NCBI GenBank assembly: GCA_037446915.1
Contig: JBBIHP010000032.1
Location: forward strand, 1 to 26,510
DNA length: 26,510 nt
Source: DSXH01 sp037446915
GTDB taxonomy: Bacteria > Bacteroidota > Ignavibacteria > Ignavibacteriales > Melioribacteraceae
Direction of reading: 5' to 3'
Of the stretch, positions 16,186 through 22,785 are shown one piece after another. The notes beneath the pieces are model-generated. The model ran no database searches. It was given only the letters and a program-made list of their open reading frames with translations, and was not told the DNA's origin. The position numbers and the translations under genes are program-made. The stretch's first letter is position 1, and every line of letters starts with the position of its first letter.

Positions 16186-16802
16186 TTTGACACCTTCTCA
16201 AATGTAATAGCACTTAAATTGTTATACAACTTTTCTAATTCATTTCCGGAAATATTTTCAACCTGTGAATAATCAATTTTGGAGAAATCAACATATTGGG
16301 AAATACTATTCAATGATAAGTTAACATTATCAGGAATATAAATTTCAAATTCACCGTTTCTCTGCTGCATATTTAGAACCGATTCGAATGAATAATCCTT
16401 TATTAAGTTATCAGCTAATTCATCATCATCAATATTATTTACTACTTCACTTGCCAGCGATTTTGGCAAATCAATTTCTCCATTCCTGTCCAAAATTGAC
16501 ATGATAATTACGAGCAAAACAGTAATAACCGTTGGTAATATCAGAGCATATTCTCTTATCAATTTCACTTTTTTACGCTTCATTAATTTCTCATGAACTC
16601 TTGGTAAAAGGTTATTAAAATATGCTTCATTCAACTCGATTTCTCTTACCGAAGAGAACTCACCGGCTTTTTCTTTTATTTGATTATATCTCTCCTTAAA
16701 TGAAGAATCAACTGCCAACTTATTATCAAAGTCTGTTATCTCTCCATTATTCATAAGACCGGATAGATATTTCAGAATATCTTCATCAATCTTTTTCATC
16801 AA
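16182..16802 (-). CDS. Membrane anti-sigma factor
   Basis: The 206-residue protein has a cytoplasmic N-terminal part (1 to about 84) resembling anti-sigma domains (DEDILKYLSGLMNNGE, then a helical segment), one transmembrane helix at about 85-104, and an extracytoplasmic domain of about 100 residues. No His/Cys zinc motif of the ZAS type is present. Its start overlaps the ECF sigma gene by 17 nt, the usual sign of a sigma and anti-sigma pair. It probably binds the sigma factor at the membrane until an envelope signal, perhaps relayed by the Spy-like protein encoded next, releases it. Sequence similarity to named anti-sigma families is weak; context carries most of the call. Confidence 0.72.
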   Translation of the reverse strand: MMKKIDEDILKYLSGLMNNGEITDFDNKLAVDSSFKERYNQIKEKAGEFSSVREIELNEAYFNNLLPRVHEKLMKRKKVKLIREYALILPTVITVLLVIIMSILDRNGEIDLPKSLASEVVNNIDDDELADNLIKDYSFESVLNMQQRNGEFEIYIPDNVNLSLNSISQYVDFSKIDYSQVENISGNELEKLYNNLSAITFEKVSK

Positions 16803-17337
16803 CCATCTCCATTACTTTTTTTAATGCGTGAAAGTAATTTGCTTTCAAACCCCCTACACTTTTACCAGTTATTTCCGCAATCTCTTCATAAGAAAGCTGG
16901 TCAAAATTACGCAGAACAAAAATCTGCCGTTGCTTTGGTGGTAATTTTTCAAGCGCTTTATTCACCTTGTCAATTTTTTCCCTGTTAACAATATCATTTA
17001 TGATATCGTGATGACTAACAAATTCCCTATTTTCATCGTTGTCGAAAGTAACAAGTCTTTTAATTTTTTTTCTTCTAATCTGATTAAGACTTCTAGTAGT
17101 AACTATTTTATAAATCCATGTATATAAGGAGGATTTATAGCTAAACGTTTTTAATTTTTTATAAAGAACAATCAGGACTTCCTGGGTTACTTCATCGGCA
17201 TCCAGATGATCACCAAGCATCTGCCTTGCATGCCAGTAAATTCTCTTCTGATATTTTCTCACCAACAAATTAAATGAGGTTTCATCACCTGAAACAAACT
17301 TTTCGACCAGTTCAAAATCGTTATCTTTTTCCATCAT
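16786..17337 (-). CDS. ECF (sigma-70 family) RNA polymerase sigma factor
   Basis: The start chosen is the ATG ending at 17337, the first of two adjacent ATGs; a TTG 15 nt upstream is also open. The 183-residue protein has sigma region 2 at about residues 20-90 (FNLLVRKYQKRIYWHARQML, DADEVTQEVLIVLYKKL, SSLYTWIYKI) and region 4 at about 126-177 (LEKLPPKQRQIFVLRNF, LSYEEIAEITG, SVGGLKANYFHALKK), and lacks regions 1 and 3, as expected for an ECF sigma. The overlapping gene encodes its probable anti-sigma factor. Likely targets are its own operon and the divergent Spy-like gene. Confidence 0.92.
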   Translation of the reverse strand: MMEKDNDFELVEKFVSGDETSFNLLVRKYQKRIYWHARQMLGDHLDADEVTQEVLIVLYKKLKTFSYKSSLYTWIYKIVTTRSLNQIRRKKIKRLVTFDNDENREFVSHHDIINDIVNREKIDKVNKALEKLPPKQRQIFVLRNFDQLSYEEIAEITGKSVGGLKANYFHALKKVMEMVDEKD

Positions 17338-17500
17338 ATTAAATTTATTCAAAAAATAGACACACGGCTTATTGGGATAGTTTAATCAATTAATTAATTA
17401 TTATTAACAATAGCAGGTACTATTAAAATTAAACCAGGGATAACTATCGAATGTCAAAATAGCAAAAAGAAAAAACATTTTTAAATAAACAGGAGCAGTC
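17338..17500. promoter_or_regulatory. Divergent control region of the sigma and spy-like genes
   Basis: This 163-nt AT-rich gap lies between the sigma gene and the plus-strand Spy-like gene. The heptamer AACTATC occurs once in each orientation: on the minus strand at 17376-17382, facing the sigma gene, and on the plus strand at 17442-17448, facing the Spy-like gene. Each site lies about 40-55 nt before its start codon, which suits ECF -35 elements that often contain AAC. No firm -10 element is seen. The plus-strand gene has a strong ribosome site, AGGAG, at about 17491-17495. Confidence 0.35.
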
Positions 17501-17971
17501 ATGAAAAAATCAGTATTTATATTTGTTTTATTTGTATTAAGTGTATCTTTAATAGCTCAACCGGCTGGCCGTATGAAAAGAATGGGCGATTTTTCTGGTC
17601 GTCCTATTATTGCAAAGCTTAATTTAACTCCCGAACAGGAGAAGCAATTTAATGATATTACTCTAGAACACCAGAAAAGAGTAGTTGACTTAAAAGCACA
17701 GATAGAAAAAAACCGTCTTGAGATTAAGAAGATGGTTAGCGATAACAAAATTGATGAGAAAAAACTTATTGATTTAACCGACACCAACAGCAAATTGCAA
17801 GCAGATATGAAATCATCTGCTGTTAAAAGATGGATTTCTATCAACAAGATTCTTAATGATGAACAAAAAGCAACCTGGAGCAAACATCTTGGAATGATGG
17901 ATCAACCGGGTAAAATGAAAGGTATGATTAAAGAACGGATCAAAGAAAGAGTTAACAATAGAATGAGATAA
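17501..17971 (+). CDS. Spy/CpxP/ZraP-like periplasmic protein
   Basis: The 156-residue protein has a signal peptide (about 1-19, SVSLIAQ). Its helical domain carries the two LTxxQ-type motifs of the Spy/CpxP family: LNLTPEQEKQF at about residues 41-51 and ILNDEQKATW near residue 120. The tail is Met- and Lys-rich. Family members are periplasmic chaperones or metal-responsive sensors. It is transcribed divergently from the sigma operon, which encodes a second Spy-like protein, and ends in its own strong terminator, so it is monocistronic and may be a regulon member. Confidence 0.78.
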   Translation: MKKSVFIFVLFVLSVSLIAQPAGRMKRMGDFSGRPIIAKLNLTPEQEKQFNDITLEHQKRVVDLKAQIEKNRLEIKKMVSDNKIDEKKLIDLTDTNSKLQADMKSSAVKRWISINKILNDEQKATWSKHLGMMDQPGKMKGMIKERIKERVNNRMR

Positions 17972-17978
17972 AACTTAT

Positions 17979-18003
17979 AACCCCGGTTTAGCCGGGGTTT
18001 TTA
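17979..18003 (+). terminator. Rho-independent terminator of the Spy-like gene
   Basis: AACCCCGG, loop TTTAG, CCGGGGTT gives a perfect 8-bp, GC-rich stem followed by TTTT. It begins 7 nt after the stop. The convergent SDR gene ends at 18034; the opposite flank has a weaker T-run, so use in both directions is possible. Confidence 0.9.
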
Positions 18004-18033
18004 ATTTTAAACATTTTTATGATTGACCACTTC

Positions 18034-18744
18034 TTAAAGATCACCTTGAATTGGTCTTAATAAAATTTCTTCGGTTACTACATTAGATTTCTGTGAATAG
18101 ACATGATAAACAATTTTAGCAATCTCTTCGGGTGTCATCATTCTATGTGAATATTTTTCCAGAACATTGTTCGGCCAGATTGAAGTTTTAGTTGCGCCCG
18201 GATAAACATTGAGAACCCTTATATTCTTACTCCTTACTTCCTCTCTAAGAACTTTGGAGTAAGCCATCAATCCGTTTTTAGAGGCAGAGTAAGCACTGCT
18301 GTTTGTGAATAGCTTTTGCGTTACAACTGATAGAATGTTAATAATTGTACCATTGTTTCTAATAATCATTTCCGGTAAAATAGTTTTGATACAATAAATA
18401 GCACCTAAGAGATTTACATCAATAATATTTTTTATTTCTTCAACTGAATCTTCGTAGGAGGGTTTAAAAGAACTTAGACCGGCATTATTAATTAAACAGG
18501 TTAAAGAGAATGATTTTGAAACTTCGGAATAAAACGATTGGATAGATTTATAATCTCTTATATCGAGCCCATATGGAATTACATTTTTCGATTTAGTTCC
18601 AAGTTCATTTTTAAAGTTCTGTATAAGAGATTTATTACGGGAAGTTGCTATAACTGTTTCGCCATTTTTTGCGAATTCAATTGCCAATGCCCGGCCGATA
18701 CCGGAACTTGTTCCTGTGATCCAGACAGCTTTTTTTTCTTCCAT
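18034..18744 (-). CDS. Short-chain dehydrogenase, sepiapterin-reductase-like
   Basis: The 236-residue classical SDR has the NADPH-binding TGTSSGIG at residues 10-17 with an Arg (R36) after strand 2, which favours NADP(H), NNAG at 86-89, Asn 111, and the catalytic Ser 139, Tyr 152 and Lys 156 (YSASK). The C-terminal pattern MMTPEEIA...EEILLRP..GDL and PGATKTSIW resemble, from memory, the sepiapterin reductase of Chlorobium tepidum. The gene is fused head-to-tail with folE (TAATG, 1-nt overlap) and PTPS lies just upstream, so reduction of 6-pyruvoyl-tetrahydropterin to a tetrahydrobiopterin is the likeliest role. A general 3-oxoacyl or YdfG-type reductase is the alternative. Confidence 0.75.
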   Translation of the reverse strand: MEEKKAVWITGTSSGIGRALAIEFAKNGETVIATSRNKSLIQNFKNELGTKSKNVIPYGLDIRDYKSIQSFYSEVSKSFSLTCLINNAGLSSFKPSYEDSVEEIKNIIDVNLLGAIYCIKTILPEMIIRNNGTIINILSVVTQKLFTNSSAYSASKNGLMAYSKVLREEVRSKNIRVLNVYPGATKTSIWPNNVLEKYSHRMMTPEEIAKIVYHVYSQKSNVVTEEILLRPIQGDL

Positions 18745-19310
18745 TAAATTCTTTTTTGAGCTATAAGGTTTAAGAATTCTGATCTGGTTCTTGCATCGGA
18801 TTTAAAGATTCCATGCATTGCACTAGTTGTAGTAATAGAATTTTGTTTCTGAACTCCGCGCATCACCATACACATATGATAACCTTCAGCAACTACTCCA
18901 ACTCCAATAGGACTCAGAAATTCTTCAATTGTATCTGCAATCTGCTGGGTCATACGTTCCTGAACCTGTAACCTTCTGGCAAAGACATCAACTATCCTTG
19001 GAATTTTACTAAGTCCTACAATCTTTCCTCCTGGTATATAAGCGATATGAACTTTACCAAAGAACGGCAAGAGGTGATGTTCGCACATACTATAGAAATC
19101 GATATCCTTTACAATAACCATCTCATCATATTTCTCATTGAATATTGCCCCATTAAGTACATCCTCAATTTTTTTATTATATCCTTGCATTAAAAATTCA
19201 TATGCTTTGGCAACCCTGTGAGGAGTTTTTAATAACCCATCCCGATTAATATCCTCTCCAATTTCCTCAATGATTGTTTTGATATTTTTTTCGATCACTT
19301 CCTGTTTCAA
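18744..19310 (-). CDS. folE: GTP cyclohydrolase I
   Basis: The 188-residue enzyme converts GTP to 7,8-dihydroneopterin triphosphate, the entry step to folate, biopterin and queuosine-type pterins. The family motifs are intact: TPHRVAKAYEFLM, DIDFYSMCEHHLLPFFGKVHIAYIPGGKIVGLSK and VAEGYHMCMVMRGVQKQNSIT. The zinc ligands are Cys 76, His 79 and Cys 147. It starts 2 nt after the PTPS stop and its stop shares one base with the SDR start, so the three genes form a tightly coupled set. Length is at the short end of the type I family, consistent with bacterial forms. Confidence 0.95.
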   Translation of the reverse strand: MKQEVIEKNIKTIIEEIGEDINRDGLLKTPHRVAKAYEFLMQGYNKKIEDVLNGAIFNEKYDEMVIVKDIDFYSMCEHHLLPFFGKVHIAYIPGGKIVGLSKIPRIVDVFARRLQVQERMTQQIADTIEEFLSPIGVGVVAEGYHMCMVMRGVQKQNSITTTSAMHGIFKSDARTRSEFLNLIAQKRI

Positions 19311-19312
19311 TT

Positions 19313-19723
19313 TTATTCCTTCCCTCTATATTCTACATAATTATTTTCAGTTTCATAAATTTTTACAGCATACAATTCCCCGGATGGAATTTTTTTTACA
19401 AGCTGATTCCAGATTCCAATAGCAATATTTTCTGCAGTGGGATTTAATCCTTTCATAAAATCGACATCAACATTAAGGTTCTTATGGTCAACTTTATCAA
19501 TCACATTATCCCGGATTATCTTCTTAAGAATTTTCAGATCTATTACATAACCTGTAGCCATGTCTATCTTACCCCTTACAATAACTTCAAGCACATAATT
19601 ATGCCCATGGCCATTCGGATTACTACACTTTCCAAAAATTTTCAAATTCTCTTCATCACTATATTTTTCATTATATAACCGATGAGATGCGCTGAATACT
19701 TCTCTTCTTGTAAGATATAACAT
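19313..19723 (-). CDS. 6-pyruvoyl-tetrahydropterin synthase family enzyme
   Basis: The 136-residue protein has zinc-binding His 14, His 39 and His 41, catalytic Cys 33, the Asp-His pair at 79-80 and Glu 124. The motif CSNPNGHGHNY, followed by DHKNLNVDVDF and KIYETENNYVEYRG, is the pattern of true 6-pyruvoyl-tetrahydropterin synthases (animal PTPS has CNNPNGHGHNY and YETDNN), not the CxxLHGHS and KET..AG pattern of QueD in queuosine synthesis. It should convert dihydroneopterin triphosphate, the FolE product, to 6-pyruvoyl-tetrahydropterin. It is second in a run after bcp (10-nt gap) and directly before folE. A QueD-like role remains possible, since automatic annotation often merges the two. 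Confidence 0.85.
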   Translation of the reverse strand: MLYLTRREVFSASHRLYNEKYSDEENLKIFGKCSNPNGHGHNYVLEVIVRGKIDMATGYVIDLKILKKIIRDNVIDKVDHKNLNVDVDFMKGLNPTAENIAIGIWNQLVKKIPSGELYAVKIYETENNYVEYRGKE

Positions 19724-19733
19724 TTAGATAACT

Positions 19734-20195
19734 CTAATTTTCCTTAAATGCTTTTATTACTACCTCAATATGTCCATTAACTTTAACCTTTGGAAATACT
19801 TTAATTATCTTGCCGGCTTCGTTGATTAAAAAAGTAGTCCTTTCAACACCCATATATTTTCTGCCGTACATACTTTTTTCTTTCCAAACATTATATTTTT
19901 TAAGAACCTCTTTTTTCTCATCGCTTAAAAGAATAAACGGAAGGTTAAATTTCTGAACAAACTTTTTATGGGATTCTATTGAATCCGGACTGATACCAAT
20001 AACAGTAATTTGTTTTTTCTTGAAATCAGGGAAGAAATCTCTGAAATCACACGCTTCTTTAGTACAACCCGGGGTATTATCTTTAGGATAAAAATAGAGA
20101 ACAACTTTTCTTCCTTCAAAATCCTTCAAGGAAACATTAACCCCATTTGAATCCATCAAAGAAAAAGAGGGTGCTTTTTTCCCAACATAAGCCAT
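19734..20195 (-). CDS. bcp: Peroxiredoxin of the Bcp/PrxQ type
   Basis: The 153-residue thiol peroxidase reduces hydrogen peroxide and organic hydroperoxides using thioredoxin. The active site YPKDNTPGCTKEACDFRD has peroxidatic Cys 44 and resolving Cys 49 four residues apart, the atypical 2-Cys arrangement of Bcp. Later motifs are ISPDSIESHKKF and the MGVERTTFLI segment. It has a strong ribosome site (AGAAAGGAG). It lies 10 nt before the PTPS gene and just after the terminator of the other peroxiredoxin, so it may head the pterin transcript. Confidence 0.93.
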   Translation of the reverse strand: MAYVGKKAPSFSLMDSNGVNVSLKDFEGRKVVLYFYPKDNTPGCTKEACDFRDFFPDFKKKQITVIGISPDSIESHKKFVQKFNLPFILLSDEKKEVLKKYNVWKEKSMYGRKYMGVERTTFLINEAGKIIKVFPKVKVNGHIEVVIKAFKEN

Positions 20196-20254
20196 TTATT
20201 CTCCTTTCTGTTAGAAGCTAAACAAGTTACTTTTCAAAAATAGTTCCTATAAAC

Positions 20255-20284
20255 AAAAAAGGACAGACTTAATTGTCTGTCCTT
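20255..20284 (-). terminator. Rho-independent terminator after the second peroxiredoxin
   Basis: GGACAGAC (20261-20268), loop of six, GTCTGTCC (20275-20282) forms a perfect 8-bp stem, extended by two A-T pairs. Both flanks are A/T runs, so it can work in either direction. It lies 10 nt past the stop of the peroxiredoxin at 20295 on the minus strand. Confidence 0.88.
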
Positions 20285-20294
20285 ATTTTTTTGC

Positions 20295-20777
20295 TTAAGC
20301 AAGTTTTTTAAGTGTATCCTGTATTGCAGAGTAATTAGGTTCGTTGCCGGCAACTTCAAGAACCTCAGCATATTGGACCAAACCATTTTTATCAATAACA
20401 AATGCAGAACGTTTTGAAACGCCTTTCAATGCAAATTTTTCCGGTAGCCATACATCATAAAGCGCATCATAGGATTTAGAAACTTCTTTATTAAAATCGC
20501 TAAGAACCGGGAAATTAAAATTATGTTTATCGTTCCATAATTTTTGAGCAAATGGAGAATCAACACTTATAGCAAAAACCTGAGCATCAAGATTTTCATA
20601 ATCTTTCATGCTATCGCGAGTCGAACACAATTCTTTTTCGCAAACTGAAGTTCCCACAGCAGGAAAAAACAATAAGACAACATTCTTTTTCCCTTTGAAA
20701 CTACTTAGTGAAAAAGCTTCATTATCAAAATTCTTTAATGTAAAATCGGGTGCTACATCGCCAACTTTTAATGACAT
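20295..20777 (-). CDS. Peroxiredoxin (AhpC/TSA, AhpE-like)
   Basis: The 160-residue redoxin-fold protein has the active site FFPAVGTSVCEKELC: peroxidatic Cys 46 within the TxxC motif and a second Cys at 51 that could resolve it. It differs clearly from the Bcp protein encoded next door (short identity, different active-site loop), so the locus has two distinct peroxidases. The conserved SVDSPFAQKLWNDKHNFNFPVLSD and GVSKRSAFVIDKNG segments fit the AhpE/Prx group. Ribosome site AAGGAAGGAG. It follows dodecin by 15 nt and is followed by a terminator, forming a dodecin-peroxiredoxin unit. Confidence 0.9.
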   Translation of the reverse strand: MSLKVGDVAPDFTLKNFDNEAFSLSSFKGKKNVVLLFFPAVGTSVCEKELCSTRDSMKDYENLDAQVFAISVDSPFAQKLWNDKHNFNFPVLSDFNKEVSKSYDALYDVWLPEKFALKGVSKRSAFVIDKNGLVQYAEVLEVAGNEPNYSAIQDTLKKLA

Positions 20778-20792
20778 TTTATTCTCCTTCCT

Positions 20793-20996
20793 TTATTCTG
20801 TTAATTTTCTACCAATTTTTACAGTTACCTGATATTCAATTTTTCCATCGTTAGTAATTCTGCCGCGCTGTTCAATTACTTCGAACCAGCCGACTTTTCT
20901 TTCTGTATTTGCTTCGATGACCGCTGATTTAACAGCATCTGAAATACTTTCATTAGAAATACCAACTCTTTCGATGATTTCGAACGTTTTAGACAT
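20793..20996 (-). CDS. Dodecin, flavin-storage protein
   Basis: The 67-residue protein matches the dodecin family along its full length: E-I-I-E-R-VGISNESISDAVKSAV, then VGWFEVIEQRGRI with the flavin-stacking Trp at residue 37, then YQVTVKIGRKL. Dodecins assemble into hollow 12-mers that bind flavins and protect them from light and side reactions. It is the first gene before the AhpE-like peroxiredoxin and faces the Rrf2 regulator gene across a 232-nt gap, which suggests joint redox-related control. AGAGGG serves as ribosome site. Confidence 0.92.
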   Translation of the reverse strand: MSKTFEIIERVGISNESISDAVKSAVIEANTERKVGWFEVIEQRGRITNDGKIEYQVTVKIGRKLTE

Positions 20997-21133
20997 TTTG
21001 CCCTCTACTTTTATTTGGAATTAATGATTCGTCAATTTCGGGGTATAATTTAACACATTTATTCAACTAATTACATTAACACAGAAGTGAATAAATGAAT
21101 TCAAAATCGTAAAAAAATGACAAAAATAATTTA

Positions 21134-21162
21134 TTGACAAAGAGGGGTTATTTATTTAATTT
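21134..21162 (+). promoter_or_regulatory. Candidate promoter for the Rrf2 gene
   Basis: TTGACA at 21134-21139, a 17-nt spacer, and TAATTT at 21157-21162 match the sigma-70 layout, about 67 nt before the ATG. The rest of the 232-nt gap (20997-21228) is AT-rich and must also hold the dodecin promoter; I see no firm operator palindrome in it. Confidence 0.4.
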
Positions 21163-21228
21163 TTATTTAGGATATTTTTCTCCAATTCTAATAATAGATA
21201 ATATTCTTATATAATATAAAGGTCCAAC

Positions 21229-21657
21229 ATGATCTACACAAAAACCGGAGAATACGCAATCAGAGCAATTCTATTTCTTGCACGTCAATCAAAAGACAGT
21301 CTCATCATGTCCTCAGAAATAGCTAAAAGCGAGGATATTCCAGCACATTATCTTGCAAAAATCTTACAGAGAATGGCTAAATACGGATACGTAGATTCTT
21401 TTAAGGGTAGAGGCGGAGGATTTAAGATTACAGAGTTAGCTAAGAAAAGTTCTATTCTGGAAATTGTTGAAAGAGTTGAAGGTCCAGTAATAAATCTAAA
21501 ATGTGTTACTGGATTAAAAGAATGTTCCGAGGAAAATCCATGTCCGTTACATGATGAATGGGCCGATTTAAGAAACAGAATTTATAACCTTATTTCAAGT
21601 AAATCTGTTCAGGAAGTAGCTGAAAAGTATTCCGAAACATTAAGAAAGCATAAATAA
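21229..21657 (+). CDS. Rrf2-family regulator with three-cysteine cluster site
   Basis: The 142-residue protein has the Rrf2 winged helix (MIYTKTGEYAIRAILFLA, DIPAHYLAKILQRMAKYGYVDSFKGRGGGFKI) and a ligand loop with Cys 92, Cys 99 and Cys 105 plus His 108. IscR uses three Cys and a His spaced Cx5Cx5CxxH, while this protein has Cx6Cx5CxxH, so iron-sulfur or nitric-oxide sensing like IscR or NsrR is likely. It is divergent from dodecin and a peroxiredoxin, which are possible targets. AAAGG precedes the ATG at a suitable distance. Confidence 0.9.
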   Translation: MIYTKTGEYAIRAILFLARQSKDSLIMSSEIAKSEDIPAHYLAKILQRMAKYGYVDSFKGRGGGFKITELAKKSSILEIVERVEGPVINLKCVTGLKECSEENPCPLHDEWADLRNRIYNLISSKSVQEVAEKYSETLRKHK

Positions 21658-21667
21658 CATTTCATAA

Positions 21668-21715
21668 AAGCCGGGGATTTGAAAAGATCAGGTTCCCGGT
21701 TTCTTCTATTCTCTT
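21668..21715 (+). terminator. Weak terminator after Rrf2
   Basis: AAGCCGGG (21668-21675) and CCCGGTTT (21695-21702) can pair into an 8-bp stem with one G-T pair, but the loop is 19 nt and the following sequence is only moderately T-rich. It also overlaps the 3' end of the convergent gene. Confidence 0.4.
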
Positions 21716-22131
21716 TTCAAATCGTTAAAATACAATTTAACAAAACCGAGATCGGAACAGAGTTTATTAATGTTGGATAGACTAGTGTGCGTCATCTGTA
21801 AATATTTTTCACTGAAAATCTGCTTAATAAATGCGGACGAATTGGAAAGGATTTCTTCTACTGAGGATTTAATTTTTTCTAATGATTGAGCAAATTCTTT
21901 CTGAACCTTCGAAAAATACTCCTCTTCAATTTTATTATCACGATTCTGAACAATCTTTAACAATCCTTGTGCATAACGTGCCTGGAATGAGAGTTCTTCC
22001 AGAACATTCATCTTACTGTTTTGAATTGAGAGTTCAATCAATCTACCGAGATCTTCGCGGAAATTTAATTTAGCTTTTGAAAGTTTATCAATCGCAGATA
22101 ATATTTTCTGAGTATCGTTACTTAAATTCAT
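21706..22131 (-). CDS. Hypothetical all-helical protein
   Basis: The 141-residue product has no signal peptide and no transmembrane helix. It appears to be entirely helical, with heptad-like leucine/isoleucine spacing and many Glu/Lys/Ser residues (for example SLEKIKSSVEEILSNSSAFIKQIF). I do not recognise it. The start codon shares one base with the O-methyltransferase stop (TAATG), so it is translationally coupled to that gene and may be a partner of it. Confidence 0.65.
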   Translation of the reverse strand: MNLSNDTQKILSAIDKLSKAKLNFREDLGRLIELSIQNSKMNVLEELSFQARYAQGLLKIVQNRDNKIEEEYFSKVQKEFAQSLEKIKSSVEEILSNSSAFIKQIFSEKYLQMTHTSLSNINKLCSDLGFVKLYFNDLKRE

Positions 22132-22772
22132 TATATTCTTACTCCTATGCCAACACCATCACCAACAGGATAAATTGAAGTAACAAGCGCCGATTGATTC
22201 ATAAAAAGTTTATTAAACTCCCTTATATATTTTGTAGAATTTTTATATGATGGCGGTACTTTAGATGAAGCGGGAAAACCATGCCATAACAGATTATCTA
22301 CAAAGAGGACTCCTCCCTTTTTAAGGAGCATTAATGAATAGTAAAAAACCTTTTCATAATCTTCTTTATCGGCATCAATAAAAATGAGATCATACTTTTT
22401 ATCCAGCAGCGGCATAACTTCTTTAGCATTTCCTTCAATTAAATTTATTTGATTTTCCAATCCGGCTTTTTTAATAAACTCGCTTGCAAGCGAAATATTA
22501 TCGAGACTTTTTTCAATTGTATCCACATAACCTTTCTTTTTTAATTTGCGGGCAATTCTAATAGATGAGTAAGCAATTGCGGTTCCTATTTCGAGAACGC
22601 GCTTCGGTTTTATAAGAAGAAGAATTTGCTCTAATAATTCAGCAGATTTCCAATCGAGAATCGGAATTTTTTTATCGGCTGCAAGTTGTTCCATCTCCAG
22701 TATTAATGAATCAGGTTCAGGTCTAAATGATTCAAGGTATTTAAGTTGATGCGGATTAATTATTTCTGACAT
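22131..22772 (-). CDS. Class I SAM O-methyltransferase (family 3)
   Basis: The 213-residue enzyme has the cation-dependent O-methyltransferase motifs: SAM-binding VLEIGTAIAYSSIR (about 59-72), YDLIFIDADKEDY with metal-binding Asp 133, and GGVLFVDNLLWHG with Asp 159 and Asn 160. The final GDGVGIGVRI strand is typical. The group includes catechol and caffeoyl-CoA methyltransferases and the bacterial TrmR/YrrM enzymes that methylate 5-hydroxyuridine in tRNA. The IGTAI(G/A)YSSIR motif is closest to the latter in my memory, but the substrate is not settled. It starts 13 nt after the subtilase stop and runs into the helical protein gene. Confidence 0.85.
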   Translation of the reverse strand: MSEIINPHQLKYLESFRPEPDSLILEMEQLAADKKIPILDWKSAELLEQILLLIKPKRVLEIGTAIAYSSIRIARKLKKKGYVDTIEKSLDNISLASEFIKKAGLENQINLIEGNAKEVMPLLDKKYDLIFIDADKEDYEKVFYYSLMLLKKGGVLFVDNLLWHGFPASSKVPPSYKNSTKYIREFNKLFMNQSALVTSIYPVGDGVGIGVRI

Positions 22773-22785
22773 TTGTCATCCAATT

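Noticed and set aside
19313..19723. Annotation as QueD (6-carboxy-tetrahydropterin synthase) of queuosine synthesis.
   Set aside because: The Cys-loop (CSNPNGHGHNY) and YETENN motifs match true PTPS, and no queC, queE or queF lies nearby; FolE and an SDR do.
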